A stretch of 7,486 nt of DNA. It comes from Candidatus Woesearchaeota archaeon (GTDB lineage: Archaea > Nanobdellota > Nanobdellia > SCGC-AAA011-G17 > JACOZS01). Below, in pieces: positions 1-5,140 of the stretch; the first letter of the stretch is position 1, and every line of letters starts with the position of its first letter. The notes beneath the pieces are model-generated. The model was not told the DNA's origin and did not search any database. It worked only from the letters and a program-made list of their open reading frames with translations. The stretch covers positions 1 through 7,486 of the forward strand of contig JACOZS010000046.1 of NCBI GenBank assembly GCA_016181215.1. Reading direction: 5' to 3'. Both the position numbers and the translations under genes were made by a program.

Positions 1-647
1 AATCTAGGATCTATCTGCATAGCATATCTGACTAACTTATCATCAAGAAAAGGAGTTTTCAATCTAATCCCAAAATGCTCAGCAACAGCATCATCTCTGG
101 ATAAATCTCTCTCTTCCAATCCATCCAGACCAGCCCACAATTCTTCTTGTACATTCTCATAATCTTTACCATATTTGACATGCCTCTCATATCCTGCAAA
201 TATTTCTTCAGAACCTAAACCGCCAAGAACAATCTTAATTCCATCACGTTTCGCCATCTCAAGAACGCCATAAAGAACGCTTCCAACACCGATCTTGACA
301 GGATCATCTGTTTTTAAGATACCAACAACCTTTCTAATAACATATAAAGCTTCTTCTTTATCATATTTCTTAATCTTTAAGGGCCATTTCATTTGATCTG
401 CTAATTTGCTGGCTTTCTCAAGATCTTTAGAACCTTCTAAACCAACACAATACAAAATAAAATCCATCTTAAGCTTTGAAGCTATTAATGCCATAAGAGC
501 GGAATCAACCCCGCCAGAGAACGCTATACCAACCGTTCCTTTAGTTTCAACCGCATTAATCAGAAGCTTAGATAAATTATTAATTATATCCTCTTTATTA
601 GTTAAAAAGGGTTTATTCTCTAAATCTAATCTAAGTTCCTTAAACAT
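1..647 (-). CDS. Stand-alone asparagine-synthetase-type ATP pyrophosphatase domain protein (3' end off the window)
   Basis: The visible 215 residues begin at an ATG at 647 and match the synthetase (C-terminal) domain of class B asparagine synthetases. The N-type ATP pyrophosphatase loop SGGVDS is at residues 44-49. GLGSEEIFAGYERH follows at about 143-156, in the place of the family's GxGxDExFxGY element, and RDDAVAEHFGIRLKTPFLD at about 184-202 matches the conserved R...PFLD block. The family activates aspartate (or another carboxylate) as an acyl-adenylate and transfers an amino group. No class-II glutamine amidotransferase domain with a catalytic Cys2 precedes it, because only about 40 residues lie before the P-loop. 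It would therefore have to use free ammonia, a separate glutaminase or another nitrogen donor, and the real substrate may not be aspartate. The C-terminus is cut by the window edge. It has its own TATA box, spaced for a leaderless transcript. Confidence 0.88.
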   Translation of the reverse strand, partial: MFKELRLDLENKPFLTNKEDIINNLSKLLINAVETKGTVGIAFSGGVDSALMALIASKLKMDFILYCVGLEGSKDLEKASKLADQMKWPLKIKKYDKEEALYVIRKVVGILKTDDPVKIGVGSVLYGVLEMAKRDGIKIVLGGLGSEEIFAGYERHVKYGKDYENVQEELWAGLDGLEERDLSRDDAVAEHFGIRLKTPFLDDKLVRYAMQIDPR

Positions 648-668
648 AATAAAAGAGAGAAATAAAGA

Positions 669-676
669 ATTTAAAA
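669..676 (-). promoter_or_regulatory. TATA box for the asparagine-synthetase-like gene
   Basis: On the minus strand the box reads TTTTAAAT, and its centre lies about 25-26 bases before the ATG at 647. Archaeal TATA centres sit about 26-27 bases before the transcription start, so the transcript should begin at or near the ATG (leaderless). No Shine-Dalgarno sequence precedes the start, which agrees. Confidence 0.55.
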
Positions 677-684
677 GGGTTTTT

Positions 685-691
685 AAAAAAA
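685..691 (-). terminator. Oligo-T tract after surface protein S1
   Basis: Seven T residues on the minus strand follow directly after the TAA stop (692-694) of S1. Archaeal RNA polymerase terminates at such U-rich tracts without needing a hairpin. The tract lies between this stop and the TATA box of the next gene. Confidence 0.4.
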
Positions 692-1510
692 TTAAATCAC
701 TGTAGGTCTCTTCTTTCCGCCAAATATCATCCATATGAATGCTATGGCAAGACCTATCAGCACTATGTCTCCTATAACCCATAAAGTTGTTGAGCTCAAT
801 CCGCCAAGTCCGCTTAAAGCAGTTGCAGCTCCAGTTGTGCTTGAAGCTTGGCCCTCAACCCTTACGGTTAAGGTTTCTGCATCAACTACCTGTGATCCAG
901 ATTCTACAACAACCTGCGCAGTGTAAGTGCCTTCATCAGCATCACTCTTTCCTTTTAAATTGAAGAACACATTTGAGCTTTGTCCAGGACCCAAAGTTAA
1001 AGTCTTAGGACTGAAACTTTCTGAAAAGTCTTCAGCTCCGTTTATTCTTACAGTAAACTGCTTGGTTGCAGTATCAGTATTAGTTACCTGTAATCCAACA
1101 CTTGCCACTCCGGATCTCTTCAAGCTTACAGCAGACTGTGATAAAGTCAATGCAGCCTTTGTTGCAGTTCCAGTAGTTGGTTGTTCTGACAGCTTACCGC
1201 ATACAGATTCAAACTGAGCTACTTCAGTATTGCTTAAATGTGATCCATCGTAATATGTTTGTACTTCCAAGGCATAAACCCCAGCAGCCAAATTCTTTGG
1301 GAATGTAACATCAAATACTTCTATGTCTCCGTCGTTTTCATCTAATTCTATGTTTGATATTCTTTTCCTGTAATTCAAGGCTCTGCTCGATACTTCAACA
1401 GCAACATCATCCTCGTCACTCCTACCAAGATTTAATATGTCTACAGCAGCTTGTACAGATGTGTCCTGACAGTCAACAACACTAGGAGTCATACTAAGAC
1501 TTTTGACCAA
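692..1510 (-). CDS. Surface protein S1, C-terminal part after a frame break (Ig-like domains, TM anchor)
   Basis: This is the second half of a broken gene, not an independent one. The apparent TTG start at 1510 is simply where the frame is first readable. In the same frame, codons for D-N-H-D-V-L-V lie upstream and join well to the end of the N-terminal part. The first domain is bracketed by Cys14 and Cys104, which probably form a disulfide matching Cys271/Cys364 of paralog S2. A second beta-sandwich-like domain (about 117-219) has the NEW3/CARDB-like patterns VGLQVTNTD and LGPGQSSNVFFNL. A Ser/Thr/Ala/Gly-rich linker (221-241) leads to one membrane helix (about 242-263) and a basic tail, GGKKRPTVI. 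That is a C-terminal anchor facing outward. No PGF, PEF or other named sorting motif is visible before the helix. The full protein would be about 567 residues. The S-layer assignment is inference. Confidence 0.75.
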   Translation of the reverse strand: MVKSLSMTPSVVDCQDTSVQAAVDILNLGRSDEDDVAVEVSSRALNYRKRISNIELDENDGDIEVFDVTFPKNLAAGVYALEVQTYYDGSHLSNTEVAQFESVCGKLSEQPTTGTATKAALTLSQSAVSLKRSGVASVGLQVTNTDTATKQFTVRINGAEDFSESFSPKTLTLGPGQSSNVFFNLKGKSDADEGTYTAQVVVESGSQVVDAETLTVRVEGQASSTTGAATALSGLGGLSSTTLWVIGDIVLIGLAIAFIWMIFGGKKRPTVI

Positions 1511-2396
1511 TACATCGTGATTGTCCCTCGACAGTTAATCTTTCTCCATGTAAAGCACCGAATTCGTCTTCACCTTCAGCTTCAAAAACGATGTCTCCAG
1601 TATCATCTTCAGCATCTTCATCAACTTCAAATCTCATTGAAGCAGAATTTTTGTCATCAGCGCTTACATCGCCGATGTTATCATCATCGTCTTCATCAAA
1701 ATCGCTGGTATCTATGCTTACTCCTACATCAACATCTTCTATATCAACATCTTCATTGTTCGAAAAAAGATTCTCAACCTCTATCTTTACTTCTATGTCG
1801 TCACCAGGCTTTACACCCTCTATATCATCATCAGTGTCTGAGACAGAGTTTGTATCTCTTCCGCCGCCAGGGCTTATAATAGTAACGTCAATATCGTCTA
1901 ATTCCAAATTATTTTCACGTCTCATGAAAACAGTAAACTGGTCGCTTACTTCTGTGCCGGAAGCATTAACAAATGCAACAACAGCCACATCAAAACCGGT
2001 TCCTTGTAAATTAGAATCCACAGCGTCTAATCCTTGAGGGATTCTTGCATTCAAAGTAATTGTATCAGAAGCACCAGCGGCTATGATTTTCGATCCGCCG
2101 ACAAGTGAAAAGTTAAGATCAGTAGAAATAAACCCTCTTGAGGAACTTATAAACTTGACCCCAGTGATAGTATGCGAAACTGCTCCGTTATTAGTTATTG
2201 GTAAAGCACCGTTAGCATCAGTAAAAACTTCTCTTGAGGAAGAAGTATCGTGATTTGGATTGGAAGCCCTTTGATTCGCACTTCCAAACGTAGGACTTGA
2301 TACACTGAAACTATTTGTTACCGCAACATCGGCAGCACTAACAGATAAAACACCCAATGTTAATATCAACATAATCAATACAATTAATTTTTTCAT
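1494..2396 (-). CDS. Surface protein S1, N-terminal part with signal peptide; frame lost near 1525
   Basis: The protein starts at an ATG at 2396 with a Sec signal peptide (MKK, hydrophobic core, likely cleavage after SVSA at residue 21 or 22). It has an Ig-like domain at about 23-157 with sequons NFS and NAS. A very acidic beta domain follows at about 165-290, with the block VKPGDDIEVKIEVEN and Asp runs around 186-190 and 233-240 that could bind Ca2+ or give a charged surface. The matching block in S2 is IKPGDTISIDVDVEN, so the two genes are paralogs. After residue 290 (LTVE) the reading GQSRCIGQKS and its stop look non-native; the +1 frame continues the expected protein. The cause may be a true mutation, a sequencing indel or, less likely, programmed frameshifting. 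It was probably exported and anchored as part of the cell envelope. Confidence 0.78.
   Translation of the reverse strand: MKKLIVLIMLILTLGVLSVSAADVAVTNSFSVSSPTFGSANQRASNPNHDTSSSREVFTDANGALPITNNGAVSHTITGVKFISSSRGFISTDLNFSLVGGSKIIAAGASDTITLNARIPQGLDAVDSNLQGTGFDVAVVAFVNASGTEVSDQFTVFMRRENNLELDDIDVTIISPGGGRDTNSVSDTDDDIEGVKPGDDIEVKIEVENLFSNNEDVDIEDVDVGVSIDTSDFDEDDDDNIGDVSADDKNSASMRFEVDEDAEDDTGDIVFEAEGEDEFGALHGERLTVEGQSRCIGQKS
1525..1527 (-). other. Likely frameshift site in S1 (GGG run)
   Basis: The two S1 frames can only be joined between about 1494 and 1535, because the downstream frame has a TAA just before about 1535 and the upstream frame stops at 1494. Dropping one G from the GGG run (CCC on the plus strand) gives LTVEDNHDVLVKSLSMTPS, which restores one continuous protein leading to the conserved Cys. 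The exact base is inferred; neighbouring positions also restore the frame. Confidence 0.6.
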
Positions 2397-2403
2397 TATT
2401 TAA

Positions 2404-2409
2404 CCCCCC
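2404..2409 (-). promoter_or_regulatory. G-rich ribosome binding site of S1
   Basis: The minus strand carries GGGGGG seven bases before the ATG at 2396 (GGGGGGTTAAATAATG). It could pair with the C-rich anti-Shine-Dalgarno end of 16S rRNA. It is an unusually long homopolymer for such a site. Confidence 0.45.
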
Positions 2410-2420
2410 AAATGATACCA

Positions 2421-2447
2421 TTTTAAAGTTGTAACCAATATTTAAAG
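2421..2447 (-). promoter_or_regulatory. Promoter region of S1 with two candidate TATA boxes
   Basis: There are two boxes on the minus strand. CTTTAAATA (2447-2439) overlaps the stop codon of S2 and would give a leader of about 20 bases that includes the G-rich ribosome binding site. CTTTAAAA (2428-2421) is centred about 28 bases before the ATG and would give an almost leaderless mRNA. The presence of the G-run favours the upstream box. Confidence 0.5.
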
Positions 2448-2693
2448 CTTTCGGTTAACGGTTTTCGGCCTCATAAACCCGGCTAATATTATTACTATCA
2501 CCAGCAAAGCCCCAACAATTCCAATAAGTACGAAATCTATCGGAGCTTCTTTAGCAGCAGGCTTAACATCAAAAGTAACTGCTCTTGAACTTATTACAGC
2601 CCCGTTGACAGAAACCTGTACTAGTCCTGAATACTTTGCAGCTTCAGTATCTTCCTTGATTTTAACATCCAAGAACGAAGTTAAACAGATCAA
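2442..2693 (-). CDS. Surface protein S2, C-terminal part after the break (end of Ig-like domain, TM anchor)
   Basis: This is the remnant 3' part of S2 in the +1 frame; the TTG at 2693 is not a convincing natural start. From the motif FLDVKIKEDTEAAKYSG onward it aligns without gaps for about 36 residues to FFNLKGKSDADEGTYTA of S1, so it is the end of the same membrane-proximal domain. A short Pro/Ala/Lys linker (KPAAKEAP) leads to one membrane helix (about 53-73) and a basic tail, MRPKTVNRKL. The first part of this domain, about 55 residues judged from S1, is absent from the window. No known sorting motif is seen. The stop codon overlaps the TATA box of S1. Confidence 0.7.
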   Translation of the reverse strand: MICLTSFLDVKIKEDTEAAKYSGLVQVSVNGAVISSRAVTFDVKPAAKEAPIDFVLIGIVGALLVIVIILAGFMRPKTVNRKL

Positions 2694-3825
2694 CCTTAAC
2701 TTCTAAAAAAGCAGTATCTATCTTAGATGCTTCGCAGTTATCAACTGTTAAAGACAGAGTTTCTCTACTGGATCCTCCATCAAAATTAACTTCTGCTTCA
2801 AACTGGTAAGTTTTTTCTGCTGCATTATTTGGTATTCTGAACTCCAGCCTTCTTGTTACGCTGTTTTCTTCTTGTGCAGTAAACTCTTCTATACCAAAAG
2901 TGTCTGTTCTCTGGTTAACACGCAGTTCGCTGTTTCTTAATGTTATGTAAGCTCTGTCAATTTCCTCATCACCAATGTTAACTACAGTTACCTGCGCACT
3001 TGCCAGTTCTCCGCAGACAGCTGAACTTGGAATTATTCTTGAAGAATCCGCTATAACAACATCTTTGTCCTTCAAATCAAGATTAAGCTCTATAAATTCC
3101 TGGGCACATTCTACATCCTCATTATTATCATCAAAAGCCTTTACATATAATCTGAATCTTTCATCTTCACCTAATTCTTCTGCGTCAGTTGGCACTTTCA
3201 GGCTTAACTTAAAGTCTTCAGTCTCTCCATCATCAACGTTTTTAGCCTTTGAAGAGCTTGATTCTACAGATTCTTCATCATTGAACAAGAAAGCATCTAC
3301 CTGAACATCAATATCATCTGATCCTTTATTTTCTACATCCACATCTATGCTGATTGTATCTCCTGGCTTGATATCTTCCCCGTCATCAGGATCTTCTATT
3401 GAAATATCCAATGAAATTCCAGCAATTCCAGAATCACACACTATTGGCTGAACATCAATAGTTAATTGGAAACTATCAGTCGTGCTGTCAGAAGCAGTTG
3501 CTGTTACTGTTCCTATATATTCATCAAAGTCCTGGCTTGATGGCACATCTGCAGTCATCTGTAAGACTAAAGTCTGTCCTGGATTTATAGTCTGGCTTCC
3601 AGGCAAAGTTAAATTAATTTTTGAACCATCATCATCTTCTAAATCAACATTATGCGTAAAGCTTACAGTTATTGAAGCAGCTCCGGTATTGGTTACAGAG
3701 AAACTTATATTTGTTAAATCTTCAGGTTCCATTAACTGAGTTTTGTTTGTTTCTGTAATATCAACAGCTGCGCTTACAAAAGCAATATTCAGTAACATTA
3801 CCAGTAAAAGTAATATTTTCTTCAT
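2662..3825 (-). CDS. Surface protein S2, N-terminal part with signal peptide; frame lost near 2690
   Basis: The protein starts at an ATG at 3825. A signal peptide (likely cleavage after VSA at residue 19 or 20) is followed by three Ig/CARDB-like beta domains: about 21-128 (SFSVTNTGAASITVSF, sequons NKT, NIS and NLT), about 130-250 (IKPGDTISIDVDVENKG), and about 255-362 (VTVVNIGDEEIDRAYITLRN). Cysteines lie at domain edges: Cys130 with Cys240 and Cys271 with Cys364 are plausible disulfides, and the second pair is conserved in S1. After residue about 380 (FLEVKVDLF) the reading ends in a short, probably non-native tail and stop, while the membrane anchor continues in the +1 frame (2442-2693). 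The gene resembles putative S-layer or surface proteins common in DPANN archaea, but the precise role is unknown. There is no Shine-Dalgarno before the start. Confidence 0.8.
   Translation of the reverse strand: MKKILLLLVMLLNIAFVSAAVDITETNKTQLMEPEDLTNISFSVTNTGAASITVSFTHNVDLEDDDGSKINLTLPGSQTINPGQTLVLQMTADVPSSQDFDEYIGTVTATASDSTTDSFQLTIDVQPIVCDSGIAGISLDISIEDPDDGEDIKPGDTISIDVDVENKGSDDIDVQVDAFLFNDEESVESSSSKAKNVDDGETEDFKLSLKVPTDAEELGEDERFRLYVKAFDDNNEDVECAQEFIELNLDLKDKDVVIADSSRIIPSSAVCGELASAQVTVVNIGDEEIDRAYITLRNSELRVNQRTDTFGIEEFTAQEENSVTRRLEFRIPNNAAEKTYQFEAEVNFDGGSSRETLSLTVDNCEASKIDTAFLEVKVDLFNFVLGC
2677..2703. repeat. 8-bp perfect inverted repeat at the S2 break
   Basis: GAAGTTAA (2677-2684) and TTAACTTC (2696-2703) are perfect inverted copies separated by 11 bases. 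The repeat lies inside the short interval where S2 changes frame and where about 55 codons are missing compared with S1. A hairpin here could have promoted a deletion, or it could mark an assembly junction. Confidence 0.7.
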
Positions 3826-3887
3826 TATTTAAATGTACTTTTGGCAAGGAGTCTATCCAAGCGTCACCAGATGTATCACTCATATCA

Positions 3888-3915
3888 ATATAAATCACAA
3901 AGAATATATAAAATT
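3888..3915 (-). promoter_or_regulatory. Promoter region of S2
   Basis: On the minus strand, AATTTTATATATT (3915-3903) is a strong TATA-like element, and TTTATATT (3895-3888) is a second candidate. They predict starts near 3882 and 3866, giving S2 a leader of roughly 40-57 bases. The first predicted start falls on an ATG at 3883 that opens a 40-codon reading frame overlapping S2. The 139 bases between S2 and ndk hold no other visible gene. Confidence 0.5.
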
Positions 3916-3964
3916 ATCGCGTCTTCATAATAAGCTTCGTAGGATTTATTAACAAGAGTTATGT

Positions 3965-4522
3965 TCAATTATTATTCAGGTTTGACAGAGGGTACAACTC
4001 TTCATCAGTAAACCAAATCTTAATTTCTCTTTCTGCTTCTTCCACAGTTCCCGAAGCATGAACTAGATTTCTTACTGCCTGATTTCTTTCTTCAGCCAGT
4101 TTAAACGATACAGTTGCATAATCCCCTCTTATTGTTCCAGGAAGAGCCTGTCTTGGTTCTGTATGGCCGACTATTTTCCTTCCAACTTCCACAGCGTGAG
4201 GACCTTCGAACACCATTAAAACTATTGGGCATTCTTGCAAGAATTCTTTTAACTGGTCTGTTATCCATCCTCCGTATTTCATTGGATCAGAATGCTTGAA
4301 ATCCAATCCTTTTTCTTGCGCTGCTTTTTTTGCTCTATTGAAGGCATTTTCAGCCCATTCTTTTGTTAATGGATAATGTTCTGAAGCTAATTCCTCATCA
4401 GAATGAACCATTTTCAAGCCTATTAAAGATAATCCAACTTTCTCAAAACGGGTAATTATGTCCCCAACAATCTTCTTTTGGACTGCGTCAGGTTTGGCTA
4501 TTATTAAAGTTCTTTCAATCAT
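3965..4522 (-). CDS. ndk: Nucleoside diphosphate kinase
   Basis: The cytoplasmic enzyme transfers the gamma phosphate of ATP to other (d)NDPs through a phosphohistidine. The family signature is clear: KPD at residues 10-12, the GPHAVEVGRKIVGHTEP block at 108-123 (Arg115, Thr121), GTIRGDY at 129-135 (Arg132), and NLVHAS at 152-157 with catalytic His155. The usual Asp after HAS is Gly here (HASG). At 185 residues it is longer than the typical 140-155. The extra sequence is mainly a charged insertion at about 53-92, between the Tyr50 region and the core, plus a C-terminal tail (about 168-185). Longer NDKs of this kind are known in archaea. The ATG at 4522 is supported by the MIERTLIIAKPD start and by a TATA box spaced for a leaderless mRNA. 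Confidence 0.95.
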   Translation of the reverse strand: MIERTLIIAKPDAVQKKIVGDIITRFEKVGLSLIGLKMVHSDEELASEHYPLTKEWAENAFNRAKKAAQEKGLDFKHSDPMKYGGWITDQLKEFLQECPIVLMVFEGPHAVEVGRKIVGHTEPRQALPGTIRGDYATVSFKLAEERNQAVRNLVHASGTVEEAEREIKIWFTDEELYPLSNLNNN

Positions 4523-4543
4523 AAAACAAATTTAAAATTAAAC

Positions 4544-4553
4544 ATTAATAAAG
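4544..4553 (-). promoter_or_regulatory. TATA box for ndk
   Basis: CTTTATTAAT on the minus strand overlaps the last codons and stop of the PAP2 gene. Its centre is about 26 bases before the ndk ATG, so ndk is likely transcribed from its own start as a leaderless mRNA, in addition to any read-through. Confidence 0.5.
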
Positions 4554-5084
4554 CTTTTTGTTATAAAACCAAATATATATCCTGCCTATAACATATCCCA
4601 ATAAGGCTCCGGCCACAAGATCAGACAAGTAATGTACTCCAGTATACAATCTAGCAAAAGCAATTACCGCAGCGAATAACCAGAAATAAATTTTTAATCT
4701 AGGAAACTCCTTCTCTAGGACCGGCAGACAAGCAAATAAAACCGCCATATGGCCAGACGGAAAAGCATAATTAGTCTTATCAATCAATATAGAAATCTCA
4801 GGTCTTGGTCTCGCAATCCACATCTTCAAAAAGTAAGTTATAGTTCCAGAAACCAGAGAAGAGATCCACACGGATAAAACATCTCTAATCTTCTTTCTCC
4901 CAAGCGAAAGAATTACAGTTGCAAACAAAACTATAGCCAGCTGCGAAATATTATCAGCAATCCACACAAAAACAGAATCAAATACAATACTCCTTATTAA
5001 TGGAACAACACTCACAATTATTTTATCTAACAAAAACGATATCCCCAACACAATTATCCAAATTAAATACAAGGTCTTTTTCAT
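4545..5084 (-). CDS. PAP2-family membrane phosphatase (lipid or polyprenyl pyrophosphate phosphatase)
   Basis: This is an integral membrane acid phosphatase with all three PAP2 signature blocks in 179 residues. KX6RP is K87...R94-P95, PSGH is at 109-112, and the third block is R145...H151...D155 (ARLYTGVHYLSD, with Ala in place of the usual Ser before Arg). His112 and His151 are the expected acid/base and nucleophile residues. About five to six hydrophobic helices are visible (for example 5-30, 45-61, 70-88, 112-123, 132-148, 155-174). Family members remove phosphate from phosphatidate, undecaprenyl-PP or dolichyl-PP. In an archaeon a plausible role is recycling dolichyl pyrophosphate after glycosylation, but the substrate cannot be read from sequence. 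It is transcribed divergently from the archaeosortase-like gene through a shared TATA element. Confidence 0.92.
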   Translation of the reverse strand: MKKTLYLIWIIVLGISFLLDKIIVSVVPLIRSIVFDSVFVWIADNISQLAIVLFATVILSLGRKKIRDVLSVWISSLVSGTITYFLKMWIARPRPEISILIDKTNYAFPSGHMAVLFACLPVLEKEFPRLKIYFWLFAAVIAFARLYTGVHYLSDLVAGALLGYVIGRIYIWFYNKKLY

Positions 5085-5106
5085 AAAAATAGAAACAATT
5101 ATAAGG

Positions 5107-5115
5107 TATTTAAAT
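5107..5115. promoter_or_regulatory. Shared palindromic TATA box of the divergent PAP2 and archaeosortase genes
   Basis: TATTTAAAT contains the palindrome ATTTAAAT. Its centre at 5111 lies about 26-27 bases from the PAP2 ATG (5084) on the minus strand, and about 26 bases from 5137 on the plus strand, just before the TTG at 5141. One element could therefore place initiation complexes in both directions. No second TATA-like box is obvious in the 56-base gap. Confidence 0.5.
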
Positions 5116-5130
5116 CTGTTTGAACCGAAA

Positions 5131-5134
5131 GAGG
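5131..5134 (+). promoter_or_regulatory. Shine-Dalgarno-like GAGG that sets the archaeosortase start
   Basis: GAGG lies six bases before the TTG at 5141 and favours that codon over the TTG at 5120. The 5120 codon also lies upstream of the transcription start predicted from the TATA box. No in-frame ATG exists near the 5' end. Confidence 0.4.
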
Positions 5135-5140
5135 CGCAGC

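Noticed and set aside
1494..1530. Programmed +1 ribosomal frameshifting in S1
   Set aside because: There is no recognised slippery sequence, slow-codon context or stimulatory structure, and S2 breaks at an unrelated sequence with a domain missing; mutation or assembly error is simpler.
1681..1710. Short ATC/TTC-rich repeat-like run
   Set aside because: It is imperfect and simply encodes an acidic run (DFDEDDDD) in S1; not a convincing microsatellite.
1451..1879. 142-codon plus-strand reading frame rich in His, Gln and Leu
   Set aside because: It is antisense to the Asp/Glu-rich segment of S1; its odd composition is what such codons give on the opposite strand, and no start signals are seen.
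1591..2037. 148-codon plus-strand Ser-rich reading frame
   Set aside because: It is a mirror of the acidic surface-protein codons (GAT/GAA read as ATC/TTC and related Ser codons), with no ribosome site or recognisable domain.
3826..3964. Possible tRNA or structured RNA in the gap between S2 and ndk
   Set aside because: No cloverleaf, T-loop or stable hairpin was found; only promoter-like AT-rich elements are visible.
5085..5140. Possible small RNA or operator in the divergent gap
   Set aside because: The gap is fully explained by a TATA box and start signals; no further symmetric element stands out.
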